From Chondrosia reniformis (taxonomy: Eukaryota > Porifera > Demospongiae > Chondrillida > Chondrillidae): 64,000 nt of DNA. The stretch is taken from contig OX359189.1 in NCBI GenBank assembly GCA_947172415.1, positions 146,501 through 210,500 of the forward strand, given 5' to 3'. The position numbers and the translations under genes were made by a program. Below, piece by piece: positions 21,375-41,429 of the stretch. Every line of letters starts with the position of its first letter. Positions within the stretch are counted from its first letter, which is position 1. The notes beneath the pieces are model-generated. The model worked only from the letters and a program-made list of their open reading frames with translations, searched no databases and was not told the DNA's origin.

Positions 21375-23050
21375 AATGTATGTAGATATTGGATTACACT
21401 GATACTACACATCCTGATTATGAAGACCTAAAGATTGCTCTTGATTTGGCAGAGAAGCTCTGCAGTGAAATGAACGAGGCAGTCAGGTCAACGGAAAGTA
21501 CTGAGCACCTTGAGTGGTTGCAGTGTCATATCCAAGTTACTGGCCTACAAGAAAATCTTGTGTTCAACTCTTTGACCAACTTCATGGGCCCAAGGAAGGT
21601 CCTGCACTTTGGACGGCTGACTAAAGTCAAGGGAAACAAGCCTCTACTAGGATTTCTCTTTAATGATTTCTTTATGCTAGTAAAACCGAGCTCATTCTTT
21701 GAACAGAGCATGGAGCCATTTGGAAGTGGCCATTTTATCTTGTATAGAGTGCCATTCATATTGGATAACTTGAAGGTGGAAAAGGACGATCATTCTAGTA
21801 AGTATTACTGGGGGACGAGAATGGAGGGGAGGGGATGAGAACAGAGGGGATGAGAACAGAGGGGAGGGGGAGGGGGAGTGGATAGTGAGGAGGATAGATG
21901 GAGGGAGGGAAGGATGCAAGTTGGGTCCCATGCAATTTAAATATGCTAGTGTATTTTCTTAGCTCCCACAGTCTGTGCTGCTGAGTCTGCACTTTAGAGC
22001 TACAATTTAATCTCTTTTTTCCAAGGTCCTGATACCTTTAGACTGCTGTACCAGTTGGAGGAGAAGGATATAGTTCTGAAGGCGGAGTCAGAAAAGGCCA
22101 AAGAGGACTGGACAAAGCATATTTGGGATGCAGTGATTAGCTACACACAAGTGAAGAGAGATAAAAAGAGACAACAGAAGGAAAAGGAGAAATGTAAGTC
22201 TCCAGTAGGTAACTGTCCAACCTGATTGTTACACAATATTATGTACGTATGTATGCAGCAAGTCGTAACCAGCCTGGCTTGGCCAAACTGGAGGTTACTG
22301 TGAAGGAAGCTGCTGATTTGAAGGCAAGTGACCCAAACGGGAGGAGTGATCCTTTCTGCGTCATCAAGTTTGCCAATCAGGAGCAGATGACTCATCACGT
22401 GCCAAAGACCTTGAATCCCAAATGGAATTCAAAAGTGAGCATTCACAAGTAGCCAGAACTCCAATCTCATGCAGCCAGACCTCCAATCTCATGCAGCCAG
22501 CACCCTCCCCCCTATTTCATGCAGCCAGACCTCCAATCTCATGCAGCCAGACCTCCAATCTCATGCAGCCAGACCTCCAATCTCATGCAGCCAGCACCCT
22601 CCCCCCTATTTCATGCAGCCAGACCTCCAATCTCATGCAGCCAGACCTCCAATCTCATGCAGCCAGACCCCTCCCCTTATTTCATGCAGCCAGACCCCTC
22701 CCCCTATTTCATGCAGCCAGACCCCTCCCCCTATTTCATGTAGCCAGACCACTCCCAAAACTTATCATTTAATTTTATAGATGCTCTTTCAAGTGCAAGA
22801 TATGGAAAAGAATAAACTAGAACTGACTGTCTTTGATCGCGACATCTTTTCACCAAATGGTATTAATCCAGCTAATTAAAGGTGGAAGTCAGTTATTCTA
22901 ATCCCGTTTCTTCTTATAGATTTCCTTGGCAGAGCGACTATTCCCTTGTCTGCTCTACTGGCTGAAGGACATGGCCCATGGAAAAAGAGAATTTTACTTG
23001 AAGACATTAGTAGCGGAGAGATTGAATTGGAAATAAAGTTATTGGCTTAG
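13345..23050 (+). CDS. ITSN: Intersectin, long form (EH-EH-coiled coil-5xSH3-DH-PH-C2)
   Basis: Intersectins are endocytic scaffolds that link clathrin-coated pits to Cdc42 activation. Domains in order: EH1 (exons 13345-13534 and ~13674 on; EF-loop DQDCNGLIDVSE, IW at the end of helix), EH2 (14085-14750; loop DNDKDGHLTRNE), a long charged coiled coil (14760-16740), a proline-rich linker, then SH3-A (~17545-17820, split by an intron), SH3-B (~18000-18250), SH3-C (~18680-18865), SH3-D (~19168-19365), SH3-E (~20335-20515), DH (~20635-21500), PH (~21520-22190) and C2 (~22260-23050; SDPFCVIKF, LDFLGRATIPL-like end). The start at 13345 gives a short N-terminus before EH1. The stop is TAG at 23048-23050. 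Every domain of vertebrate ITSN1-L is present. At least five introns carry tandem repeats. Introns at 14229-14608 and 21246-21386 show nothing else apart from a short TATG run near 21345-21380. Confidence 0.95.
15770..16225. repeat. ~34-bp minisatellite, ~13 copies, ITSN intron
   Basis: Unit 'ccctcccccactggcactct' followed by 'ttgctcc' and variable C/T. It is strongly pyrimidine-rich on the sense strand and ends directly in 'cctgcattttag', the acceptor of the next coiled-coil exon, so it acts as a very long polypyrimidine tract. Confidence 0.95.
17155..17236 (+). repeat. 18-bp coding tandem repeat in ITSN linker
   Basis: About four copies of 'cccacaaatctagccccg', translated as (P/S)TNLAP repeats in the proline-rich linker before SH3-A. 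It lies inside the open exon and so changes protein length by 6-residue steps. Confidence 0.85.
18308..18543. repeat. 18-bp minisatellite, ~13 copies, ITSN SH3-B/SH3-C interval
   Basis: Unit 'gtgggtgtgtccatccaa' with 'cccctaaa' variants. It starts immediately after the serine/proline exon end (...SPNSG) and its donor-like 'caggtgggt'. The variants alternate in a higher-order pattern. Confidence 0.93.
19435..20328. repeat. 33-bp minisatellite, ~27 copies, ITSN SH3-D/SH3-E intron
   Basis: Unit 'tgcatgtcacatgcctatca' plus 'tgtgcccattggc', with almost identical copies. It begins at the donor after SH3-D (...VTKS) and runs to the acceptor 'ggctgcag' of the SH3-E exon, so each unit ends in an acceptor-like 'ggctgca'. 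The long ORFs here are repeat artefacts. SH3-D and SH3-E are in different frames across it, so retention would not be productive. Confidence 0.96.
21800..21905. repeat. Purine-rich degenerate repeat, ITSN PH-domain intron
   Basis: Repeated 'ggggatgagaacagagg' and 'gggaggggga' blocks follow the donor at about 21797. Confidence 0.75.
22445..22750. repeat. ~22-bp and ~28-bp mixed minisatellite, ITSN C2 intron
   Basis: Units 'atgcagccagacctccaatc' and 'cccctccccctatttcatgcag' alternate, about 13 in all. The array lies between the two C2 exons (ending ~22433 and starting ~22781). Every unit carries a 'gcag' acceptor-like site. Confidence 0.92.
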
Positions 23051-23183
23051 CATAGTGTTGTACAAATGACTATATAGCATAATTATAATAGATATATATT
23101 ATATACAACACATGGATTCATGCTGACTGTCTAGGAAATGCAAAAATAAAACTGAACAGTTAAATGCCAACGCTCCATGACAT

Positions 23184-26100
23184 TCAATCTTCTGAATTGA
23201 CTGCAGAGGAGAGAAGGTATAGGCATGTTCTGAATACAACAGATGAACTAGTGAGGTCCATTAGCAACCAACCTGTTTGGGTGGGGTACTTGTATCCAGG
23301 TGGGAGTGTCTCAATGTCTGCCTCTCCTCCCTCGGTGAGCTTGTCCAACTCCTCCTGACTAGTTATCATGTTCCAAGGAATGACAGATACACCTTTCCTC
23401 AGAATCCAAAACGGTTTGTAGGTACTACCTTTGCACCCTCTCCCTGGCGCCCAGGCAATCTGCAGGAGATCACGGTAATGAGTGACTGTACCTCAGTCTG
23501 CGGTGGGTGGGTCTTACCTCAAAGCCTCTCTTGGATTTAGTAGTCTTCTGATCCTTTACTGGAAGGCCAATCACCTTTAGTTCCTTCTTCACAACCTCTG
23601 CATCATGCCGGGTTGCCATGGTGATGTATGCACAACCTCTCTGACTAATAAACTTTGTACACAATGTGGTTGGGGTTATGCAATGTTGCACCACTATTGC
23701 ACAATTAGGTATCTTACCTCAATTGATAATACTTGTCCATATTTAGCTAGCAAAGTCTTTAAGTCCTCCTTTAACAGTGTACCTTTGATATGTCCCAACC
23801 ATACTGTCTTAGTTAGAACTATATACAGTGGACATACAGGTCTGTGACATCACTTCCTGTGTTAGCAATTAACTTCCTATGTTACGCAATACTAAGAACT
23901 TCCTGTATACCAAGTGCATATAGTGTCAGTGTGCATTTCTGCTCCTCTATTGGAGACAGTAGTACAGCTTTTATGATCAGTATTACCTGTGACATGATCT
24001 GGCTTCTTCATGAACACTGACTCCTCCTCGCTATCCGAAGACCTTGACCTCCTGGGAGACCTTGATCTCCCAGGAGACCTGGAATAACGTCTTGGTGACC
24101 TGGAATATCGCCTAGGAGACCTGGAGCGCCGTCTTGGAGATCTCGAGGAACGCCTTCTAGATCTAGGAGGAGGAGATCTGGACCATCTCCTCGGAGACCA
24201 ACCTCTCCTGAATGGAGATCGTGAGCGAGATCGCCGTGGTGACCATCTTCCTCGTCTTGCATCCCCGTGCAGGGGGCCAGGGGGACCCCAGTCCCCAAAG
24301 CGTCTGGGTGGTCCCAAATCAAAGGGTGGAGCTCGCCCAAATTCCATATGTGGCAGCCTCTCTGGAGGATCAAAGGGTGGTCGATAGGGCGGGGCTGCCC
24401 CTCCTCTTCCGCCATCAAAAGGGGGAGGATCAAATGGTGGTCGTACTATCAGTAACAATACATAAATAACAATACAATAATAAAGATGCTACACAAATAT
24501 TCCTTTAATTGTGTCACATGAATTGGTTGCTCAGTCCCTGGAACCTAGGAAAGGAAAGTTGAGTTCCAAGTAGATCTAGCTTACTTGGTCGGGAAGCATG
24601 AAAGTCACCACCACCATGGGGCGGTGGGGGGTGATATCCGGGCTGGTCTAATCTTGAGGACAGAGAAGGCTCCATTCCTTCTCTAACTGGTCTTTGATCT
24701 TGCCACCACCTACTGCCCTCGGGTGGTCCAGCTGGACCAGGTGGGTGTGTCAGACCAGGTGGGTGTGACGGACCAGGTGGGTGTGACGGACCTGGTGGGT
24801 GTGACGGACCAGGTGGGTGTGACGGACCTGGTGGGTGTGACCATTGCCTATCCCATTCAACAGGTTCATTTTGTATATCACCCTCCATCTCCCAGCGACT
24901 CGCAGGCCTAGGAGGGAAGCCATCTTGATCAAACCTAAGAAACAACACCAACGAGGTATCATGCAGTGAATACAAACAGCCATCACACATTATGTACCAA
25001 CCTCTGATCATTCAGCAGTGCTTGATCGTCACTTCCCTGTAGAAACATTTAACACAAATGAGTTAAACTCATTCAAATCCTCCGTCAGTCACAAACCTTC
25101 ATCATCGGCTGCTCGTCACTGTAGTGTTGGTCCAGCTCAGGCGAGTCAGAGTTGAGCTGATCTTTGAGAGAAGCAAGTAGCTTCTTGTTTGTAGACACTT
25201 TTAAGAGTAAACTTTGAAGATGAGGATCCAAAGTGGAATCAGAAGGCGTTTCTGAGATGGGCGGGTGCTGAAATGAGTTGGGCGGGGCCTTAGATGAGAT
25301 GGGCGGGGCCTGAGATGAGATGGGTGGGTGCTGAGATGAGATGGGAGGGTGCTGAGATGAAATGGGAGGATGCTGAGATGAAGTGGGCGGGGCCTGAGAT
25401 GAGATGGGTAGGGATGGATTCTGATTGGATGAATTTATCAAGTCCTGTGATGTAGCTTTAGACAAATTTGCTGCATTTAATCCCTTGTTACCTACAGACA
25501 AGGACATACGGTATACGTATATACAATACAGACAAGGACATACAGTATACGTACATACAATACAGACAAGGACATACGGTATACGTACATACAATACAGA
25601 CAAGGACATACGGTATACGTACATACAATACAGACAAGTACATACGGTATACGTACATACAATACAGACAAGGACATACAGTATACGTACATACAATACA
25701 GACAAGGACATACAGTATACGTACATACAATACAGACAAGGACATACAGTATACGTACATACAATACAGACAAGGACATACGGTATACGTACATACAATA
25801 CAGACAAGGACATACGGTATACGTACATACAATACAGACAAGGACATACGGTATACGTACATACAATACAGACAAGGACATACGGTATACGTACATACAA
25901 TACAGACAAGGACATACGGTATACGTACATACAATACAGACAAGGACATACGGTATACGTACATACAATACAGACAAGGACATACGGTATACGTACATAC
26001 AATACAGACAAGGACATACGGTATACGTACATACAATACAGACAAGGACATACAGTATACGTACATACAATACAGACAAGGACATACAGTATACGTACAT

Positions 26101-27274
26101 ACAATACAGACAAGGACATACGGTATACATACATACAATACAGACAAGGACATACGGTATACGTACATACAATACAGACAAGGACATACAGTATACGTAC
26201 ATACAATACAGACAAGGAATGTAAAAGTGCGTGTCTCTGTATTACAAAATAGATAACTGTTTGTAGAATTTATGGACACACCCCCTTTACACAACAGGGA
26301 TGTCCTCAAACAAACTACAGTGTTAATTAGTGTAGCAGAACTTTGGAAAGATGTGCTTAACAAGTAACAAGCACAACGCTGGAGGTCTGCCCATCACAGC
26401 TCTATGTCCGTCCAATGTACATCTCACAAACTGTGACATTCTGAAAGTTCAACTACAGTATTCACTTCACATACTTTGGGGAGCCAGTTGATGCAATGGT
26501 TGAATTGTTTCTGTTGAAAATGTACCATTCTTCTGCCACAAATTCAGTACTTTAATTACTTTTGGCTAAACAATATTAAATTGAGAATGCATTGTCAAAT
26601 AGATCATAAAAACACACAGTGTTCAGTTACCATGGTTACATACCATATCGTCTTCACTGCACTTAAATATATGAGTGAAAGTGGTCGGTAAGTTCTTTGC
26701 AAACCTTGGTCCATACACGTCTTTGTCCGAGTGCTACAACACAACCATTAAAGGTAAGAAGGTACTGTTGGTAAAATGAGCCCAGTGCGTATCCTAGCAA
26801 CACCAACCTGATGTTTGGACTGTCTCACGATGGAATCAATGACATACAATCCAGGCACTTTATACTCTTGGGGACACTGAGCAGAAGTAGCCAGACATAA
26901 TTGCGTTATTCACAACTCATTCACGTTACAAAACGCGTAATGTTACGTTACTCACTTTAGTTATAAACTTTTCTACGATCATAACAATGTGCTTATAATA
27001 CTGTAAGAACATCGGGAAAAGTGGTACATGATGTCTTGTGCAAAGTTTAGTATAAAATGTAGGCAAACCTTTTGGGCTTTTAGGGCGCCCTTCGTGATAT
27101 TGGCCATCTTGCCCCGGGAGACGGGGGGCGCACTCTCAATAATTGAATTCAACTAGATTGAATAATGAAATGTAAATAGAAAACGTTAAAATGAACTGCT
27201 GCACAACAAGTGGAAAATCTTTGTTTTCAACTGACTTCTTTACTGAAATTCTTCACTTCTTCTTTAACCGCCAT
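23184..27274 (-). CDS. SCAF4/8: SCAF4/SCAF8-like CTD-interacting RS/RRM protein
   Basis: SCAF4/8 bind the phosphorylated RNA polymerase II tail and act in transcript termination. The CID is spread over small exons: ~27236-27274 (MAVKEEVKNFSKE), ~27080-27155 (IESAPPVSRGKMANITKGAL), then KYYKHIVMIVEKFITK near 26965-27010, CPQEYKVPGLYVIDSIVRQS near 26815-26880, KDVYGPRFAKNLP near 26645-26735, and VLNLWQKNGTFSTETIQP near 26485-26565. Next come proline-rich coding repeats (25085-25490 and 24560-24935), an RS region of SPRR/SRSP repeats (24008-24330), an RRM (23500-23830; RGCAYITMATRHDAE) and the conserved post-RRM segment IAWAPGRGCKG...FWILRKGVSVIPW (23330-23440). The stop is at 23184. The order CID, Pro-rich/RS, RRM, IAWA...IPW is diagnostic. 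It is tail-to-tail with ITSN (133 bp). Confidence 0.9.
24722..24845 (-). repeat. 18-bp coding minisatellite in SCAF4/8
   Basis: About six or seven copies, encoding SHPPGP repeats on the minus strand in a proline-rich exon. Length variation would stay in frame. Confidence 0.85.
25255..25425 (-). repeat. ~21-24-bp coding repeat in SCAF4/8
   Basis: Repeats encode PISSQ(H/A)PP on the minus strand, about seven copies, between the CID and the later proline-rich exon. Confidence 0.85.
25494..26218. repeat. 34-bp minisatellite, ~21 copies, SCAF4/8 intron
   Basis: Unit 'gacaaggacatacggtatac' plus 'gtacatacaataca', very homogeneous. Copies differ mainly at cggta/cagta. 'gtatac' palindromes recur every unit. 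The rest of this intron (26219-26480) shows nothing recognisable. Confidence 0.96.
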
Positions 27275-27384
27275 TTTAATTTGGCACGAGGTTATAAAAT
27301 GGCTTACCAACGATTAATCGATTTTAGAAACAGTCACTGAAATCGATTTCCGAAACTTCCAGGCTTCTAGAGTTGGCGGGGAGG
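27275..27384. promoter_or_regulatory. Bidirectional promoter, SCAF4/8 / CFAP298
   Basis: A 110-bp interval between divergent start codons. No named motif is clear. Shared regulation is inferred from spacing only. Confidence 0.4.
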
Positions 27385-28608
27385 ATGGTAAAACTGCACG
27401 TCAAGAAAGGAGACGAGACACTTTTCCTGTACGAAACTACAGTAACAGTCACATTGGACGAACTGATTTCTCAGTTGGTTAAGCTTCAGAATGAAAGACT
27501 TAAGATTGATAGACTTTGCCAAGGTATCTAATGTACTTCGATATATCCGCCCTTCCGCTACTACCAGTTCCTGTTCTGTAGAGATTGGCTTGCTGATGGA
27601 GCATGGGTGTTCGCTCCCCCAAAATATGCAAGGCCTCACGGAAGAGCAAATTGTAGAATTGAAACTAGTGGACGAGTTTGCTGACAAGTGCATTCCTTCG
27701 GGTGGTTACATGTCAAGTGTCGATGCCATAGGCAGACGGAACGGAAGAGGCGAGTCTACAAAAGCGAATAGTGTCTTTAGAGCAGACAATATCTGACAGA
27801 CTGGTCAGATTATAGTGAATGGGACGTCTTGCTAATCTCTATTACGCAATACTATGTGGCTTTATACAGCACCTAACGACAAAATGAAGGAAGTATTGCG
27901 CAAGACTGTCAGTGAGGCTAGAGCTGCAGTTTCAAAGAAGCAAGCTGAAGCGAATGTGTGCATGACAGAGGAGATTATTCAGGAGGCTCTTATGAAGCTG
28001 AAAGGGGCTGTCACAATTGTCTACCCAATGGATCTCCCTCCCTTTGACCCTATCCGGCTGGAGTTTGAGGGCAAAGAGGACTTGTCTGGTACTCAGGTGA
28101 GCTTCTGGTGAGCTGTGTTGTGTGTCTGTTTCAGATATGTCTCCCACAGGCTTCCTTGGAGGTGTTGGACGATGAGACAACTCAGCTATGGTGGGCTGGG
28201 AAGGAGTTGTTGAAGGGAAAGCAGCTGTTGGATTATGTTGGAAAGAATGAAAAGACAAAGATTGTTGCCAAAATACAACAGGTCAGTCTGTACCCCATCG
28301 CACCCCTCACCCATCACTCTACAGAGGGTGTTCTGGTTGGTGTAGAAAGGGAAAGGTGCTCCCTCAAGGGAGCCAGTCTTTAGTGAAGAGCAGAAGAAGC
28401 AGATGATGTTGGAGGCCTACAAGAGACAGGAAGAGCTAAAGGTGAGTCAGCTCTTAACAGTCTGGTAGTACCTGTACCAGTGGATGTGTACCTGTAGAAA
28501 TTGGAGGCGACCAATGATGACTTTTACTTAAATTCTGAGTGGGCAGATCCAAATGCTTTAAAAAGAAACTTTAATGGACTGAAAGACATATCATGGAGGC
28601 CAAAGTGA
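27385..28608 (+). CDS. CFAP298: CFAP298 (C21orf59/Kurly) cilium motility protein
   Basis: CFAP298 is a cytoplasmic factor needed for outer dynein arm assembly and cilia polarity (family knowledge). Exons lie near 27385-27523, 27597-27760, ~27869-28095, ~28149-28280, ~28350-28440 and ~28499-28608. Signatures are MVKLHVKKGDET, LPQNMQGLTEEQIVELKL, DEFADKCIPSGG, DAIGRRNGR, APNDKMKEVL, IVYPMDLPPFDPIRLEFE, LWWAGKELL, YVGKNEKTKIVAKIQQ and the end LKDISWRPK. These match human CFAP298 block by block, at about the same length. The stop is TGA at 28606-28608. It is tail-to-tail with CFAP299. Confidence 0.95.
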
Positions 28609-28739
28609 ACTTGTAGCAGCAACAGAGTGCATTACATGTTCCAAGCATAACGTTTGTTTTTACAGTTTCGCTTCAAACATGTATATATACATACATATTT
28701 ATTTGAAAGTTGTAAAAATACTAAACTGCACAGTTGAGG

Positions 28740-29450
28740 TCAAGCCTTCCTTCTGGTGGTGTGGTCGTAGATGACAACTTGGAGGTACTTGGAGGTTGGG
28801 ATGATCACTCGAGTGGTGTTGTCACCTGCTGATGTGGCCTTTGGGTCCACGTTGACAATCTTACGATCTCTCTTATTCTTGAACAGCAACCCAGTAGCAT
28901 TGTCTGCTATGACTTGATAGTTTGGGGAAGACTGTGAAGATGAAAAGTTTGTATCCCAATTGTAGAAACTGAGATCCGTGTGACGTGGAAGCAATCTCTT
29001 CTTTTCTAGAAAGTAGGAGTCAAATTCTTCACTTTTCAGTCTGTGAGCAAGGTCTATGTAACCGGATATCTCTTGTCCTGCTGTGTTGTAATCCCTAATG
29101 AACAAGATGGAGGTCATTCGACCATTTCTGTTCGATTCCTCCCGTACAGCCAGCGCTTCCAGGAATACAGATCCTTTCAAGTCCTTCCCAGCACTCGAAA
29201 GGACGCTTTCTTGTTCTTTTCTTGACCTCTTGTTTATTTCTATTGCTCTTTTCTTGGCCTCAAATTCTTCTCTTTTAAGCACTTCTCCACTTCCACGGTA
29301 ACCAAGTTCGACCAACTGCCTCGCGAGCTCTTCGTCCTCAAGATAGTAAAGATCTTTTTTAGATATTTGAGCGTCTAAATAGTCCTCATATGTCGCATAC
29401 TCTGTTACTACAGCATCTCCAGCAGCTACCCTAGCTCCACCGAACGCCAT
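28740..29450 (-). CDS. CFAP299: CFAP299 (C4orf22) cilia- and flagella-associated protein
   Basis: A single-exon gene. I chose the ATG at 29450 (AAAATGGCG, giving MAFGGARV, 236 residues). An in-frame ATG at 29486 would add 12 residues but overlaps the CRE-like promoter. Signatures are YEDYLDAQISKKDLYYLEDE, LARQLVELGYRGSGEVLKRE, ISGYIDLAHRLK, KKRLLPRHTDLSFYNWD, SSPNYQVIADN and YLQVVIYDHTTRR, all matching CFAP299. The exact molecular role is not known; the family occurs in ciliated organisms. It shares a 69-bp promoter with MSH2. Confidence 0.95.
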   Translation of the reverse strand: MAFGGARVAAGDAVVTEYATYEDYLDAQISKKDLYYLEDEELARQLVELGYRGSGEVLKREEFEAKKRAIEINKRSRKEQESVLSSAGKDLKGSVFLEALAVREESNRNGRMTSILFIRDYNTAGQEISGYIDLAHRLKSEEFDSYFLEKKRLLPRHTDLSFYNWDTNFSSSQSSPNYQVIADNATGLLFKNKRDRKIVNVDPKATSAGDNTTRVIIPTSKYLQVVIYDHTTRRKA

Positions 29451-29519
29451 TTTGTAAACAACGTTACCATGGCTATATGACGTCATCCTTAATTAGCGCC
29501 ATTTGGCGGGTCTCCAAAG
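29451..29519. promoter_or_regulatory. 69-bp bidirectional promoter, CFAP299 / MSH2, with CRE palindrome
   Basis: The full CRE/ATF palindrome TGACGTCA is at 29478-29485, between the divergent start codons of CFAP299 and MSH2. The same palindrome recurs upstream of RBBP4. Confidence 0.6.
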
Positions 29520-36559
<7,040 letters not shown>

Positions 36560-36745
36560 CCCAAACCTCTGTGATGTGTGTGTTCACTGATATGTCACTT
36601 GAGTTTAGTACACGCTAAATGTTCTAACTATGTATTATTATTCTGTTTACAGAAGAGAATGACATAACTAAAGCATTACAAATAATGGTCTGTTACTAAA
36701 GTGTTTATTTTAATTTCTATTGTTTGTCCGCTGTGATCTGGTTCC

Positions 36746-37554
36746 TCATATTTTGTGCATCTTCATTGCCGTGTACTTGAGAGAATAGTGTTGACCTTTA
36801 AAGCGTTCCCAGTTAACTCCATCAGCATAGGATGAATGTGGTCCATTGAAATACTGTCCATTGATGTTGGCATCATGACAGCCCTCGTACCACCAAGCAC
36901 CTTTGAATAGCACAGCACAGTTGTTGTCACTAGCATCAGCATCGTGATCTCTTGTAGTAAAGGACATTCCATTGGCTGGTTGGCCATCTCCACTCATGCC
37001 ATCCCCAGCTGTTCCACTGTACCCTCCAATGTTTATTCTGTATCCAGTGTCTCCATTACCAACTGAAAAGTAGCTATATCGAGCATACTTATAGTTACCC
37101 TCAAAGTCAGCCAGGTCAACAAGGAGTACAGCTTTAGGTGACCTTGTGGTCAGACAGTGAATGTTGTCCAGACCCAGCCAGTACTCCCCATCTGCACTGC
37201 CAAACCCATCAATGTAGTCCACGTAGTCTCTGTAGAAGTTGACCGAGCCATCTTGACGACGCTGGAAGACAGTCCAACCCACAGCTCCTAGCATGTCACA
37301 GTGGACATTCCTGACATTTCCACACATGTTGATCGTGTAGACTCCAGAGCTGTCACATCCACACTTGTCCTTAACCTCCTGACAGTCAGTGGGGATGCAG
37401 TCGGGATATCTCTTGCCTGTACACAGAAATAGACAGTTTGGTCATACATGCACTGAAAGAGTTGTCTGTTTAAGTGACAGTTGAGTTTAACTGACTCACA
37501 TTCCTGTCCACACCCAAGAACTACAAGTGTAGCAAAGAGGAACACTTTAAACAT
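36746..37554 (-). CDS. Secreted fibrinogen-related (FReD) protein, copy 2
   Basis: Two exons (37500-37554 and 36746-37416) give 241 residues, with the same signal peptide and fibrinogen domain as copy 1. The first ~150 residues are almost identical. Differences cluster in the C-terminal lobe (for example ASDNNCAVLFKGAWWYEGCH in place of AASTNCATSHKGAWWYKACH), which in ficolin-type domains carries the ligand pocket and calcium site. It lies between the first and second MSH2 3' halves. Its flank carries the same LINE-like fragment. Functional difference between copies is an inference. Confidence 0.88.
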
Positions 37555-38576
37555 TTCTCTTTAACAGTCTTGTAAACTTTTGAATCAACTGATCAGTAGT
37601 TAATATAATAGCTGCTCTAGCTGATATTTGTCTGTTGTCCCTTATATATAAGCAGGTCATCTGAAATTTATTATTTTAAATAGAAAAGTCTAAAATCTTT
37701 TAAACTCCCACCTTTGGGAATATTTTAGGATTTCCACTGAAGAAATTGAATTGGTAAACTAAAAAACAATATGCAGACTAGAAAACAAATTTACCTTTTT
37801 ACCAGAGGCATATGTGAGGATGGGGTGTCATGACAGGAGGAGGGGTCTGGCATCTTTGAGGTGTGGATGTCTTCCTCTTCAAATAGAAGTAGGCAACCTA
37901 AAGTGCCTCTGGAGGACCGGGTCTGCAAGCTTTGCAACCTTAGTGAGATTGAGGATCCCACCCATTTTTTGATTATTTACCTATTTTTCGTGTAAGTTAT
38001 TCAATGAATGTTACAAAATCATCCCCCATTTCCACTCACTGACTATCCCACAAAAGACTACATTCATAATGTCATATCCTAACAAGCAAATTACTGATCT
38101 CATATATTCCACGTATTCACACCATAAGTCACTAAGTTTTATATAATGTATGTAAAAACATCCATTTTTATAAATCACACTCAAACACCCCCCCCACTCA
38201 CCCCACTCAAGATGCAGCAGTACTACGTATGTGTAGCAAAGAGGAACACTTTAAACATCACTCCTAAACAGTCTTGTAAAAATTAACGTTTTCTTTATCA
38301 TGCAACTGATTGGTGATCTTATTATATTGCCTATTTAAGTGTGGTTGAGTGTATATACTGGCTCCAGGATGTCCTTTCAATTTGTTGACAGACCAGCTAA
38401 GTTATCATACCTACAACAAGTCCACTGTACATCCACCCCTTTGGTCTGTAAAGTTGTCATTGGTACCCTGGACCATTGTAAAGTTGTGATTAGTACCGTC
38501 CCTTTAAACTTGTTGACAGATCAGCTTTGCTCTCCCTCCTCCACCATTTAATTGGTCTCTTTGTGTCTGTGTGCAG

Positions 38577-40736
<2,160 letters not shown>

Positions 40737-40923
40737 CCCAACACTCTGTGATGTGTGTGTTCACTGATATGTCACTTGAGTTTAGTACACGCTAAATGTT
40801 CTAACTATGTATTATTGTTCTGTTTACAAAAGAGAATGACATAACTAAGCATTACAAATAATGGTCTGTTACTAAAAGTGTTTATTTTTAATTTCTACTG
40901 TTTGTCCACTGTGATCTGGTTCC

Positions 40924-41300
40924 TCATATTTTGTGCATCTTCATTGCCGTGTACTTGAGAGAGTAGTGATGACCTTTAAAAGGTTCCCAGATGACTCCAT
41001 CAGCATAGGATGAATGTGGTCCATTGAGATACTGTCCATTGAGGTTGGCATCATGACAGGACCTGTACCACCAAGCACCTATGTACTTAGTGGCACAGTT
41101 GAGGCTAGCAGCATCAGCATCGTGATCTCTTGTAGTGAAAGACAGTCCATTAACTACTTGGTCACCTCCATTCATGGCATCACCAGCTGTTCCACTGTAC
41201 CCTCCAATGTTTATTCTGTATCCAGTGTCTCCATTACCAACTGAAAAGTAGCTATATCGAGCATACTTATAGTTACCCTCAAAGTCTGCCAGGTCAACAT
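40924..41300 (-). pseudogene. Truncated third FReD copy
   Basis: It retains about the C-terminal 125 codons of the fibrinogen domain (YARYSYFSVG, TRDHDAD, GAWWYRSCHDANLNGQY, ending MKMHKI) and its stop. At about 41300 the sequence jumps to the LINE-like fragment, deleting the rest of the domain and the signal-peptide exon. It differs from copies 1 and 2 in the C-terminal lobe. Fibrinogen 5'-flank sequence reappears at 41780-41890, so the region is a mosaic. Confidence 0.85.
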
Positions 41301-41429
41301 GGATGTCTTCCTCTTCAAATAGAGGTAGGGAGGATCAGGCAACCTAAAGTGCCTCTGGAGGACCAGGTCTGCAAGCTGTGCAACCTTAGTGAGATTGAGG
41401 ATCCCACCCATTTTCTGATCATTTACCCT

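Noticed and set aside
25085-26363. Cysteine/tyrosine-rich ORFs of 236-376 codons
   Set aside because: A 34-bp repeat reads open in every frame; it lies in a SCAF4/8 intron.
37822-37995. Independent LINE insertions in each unit
   Set aside because: The fragment has the same junctions in both units, so it was copied by the segmental duplication, not inserted twice.
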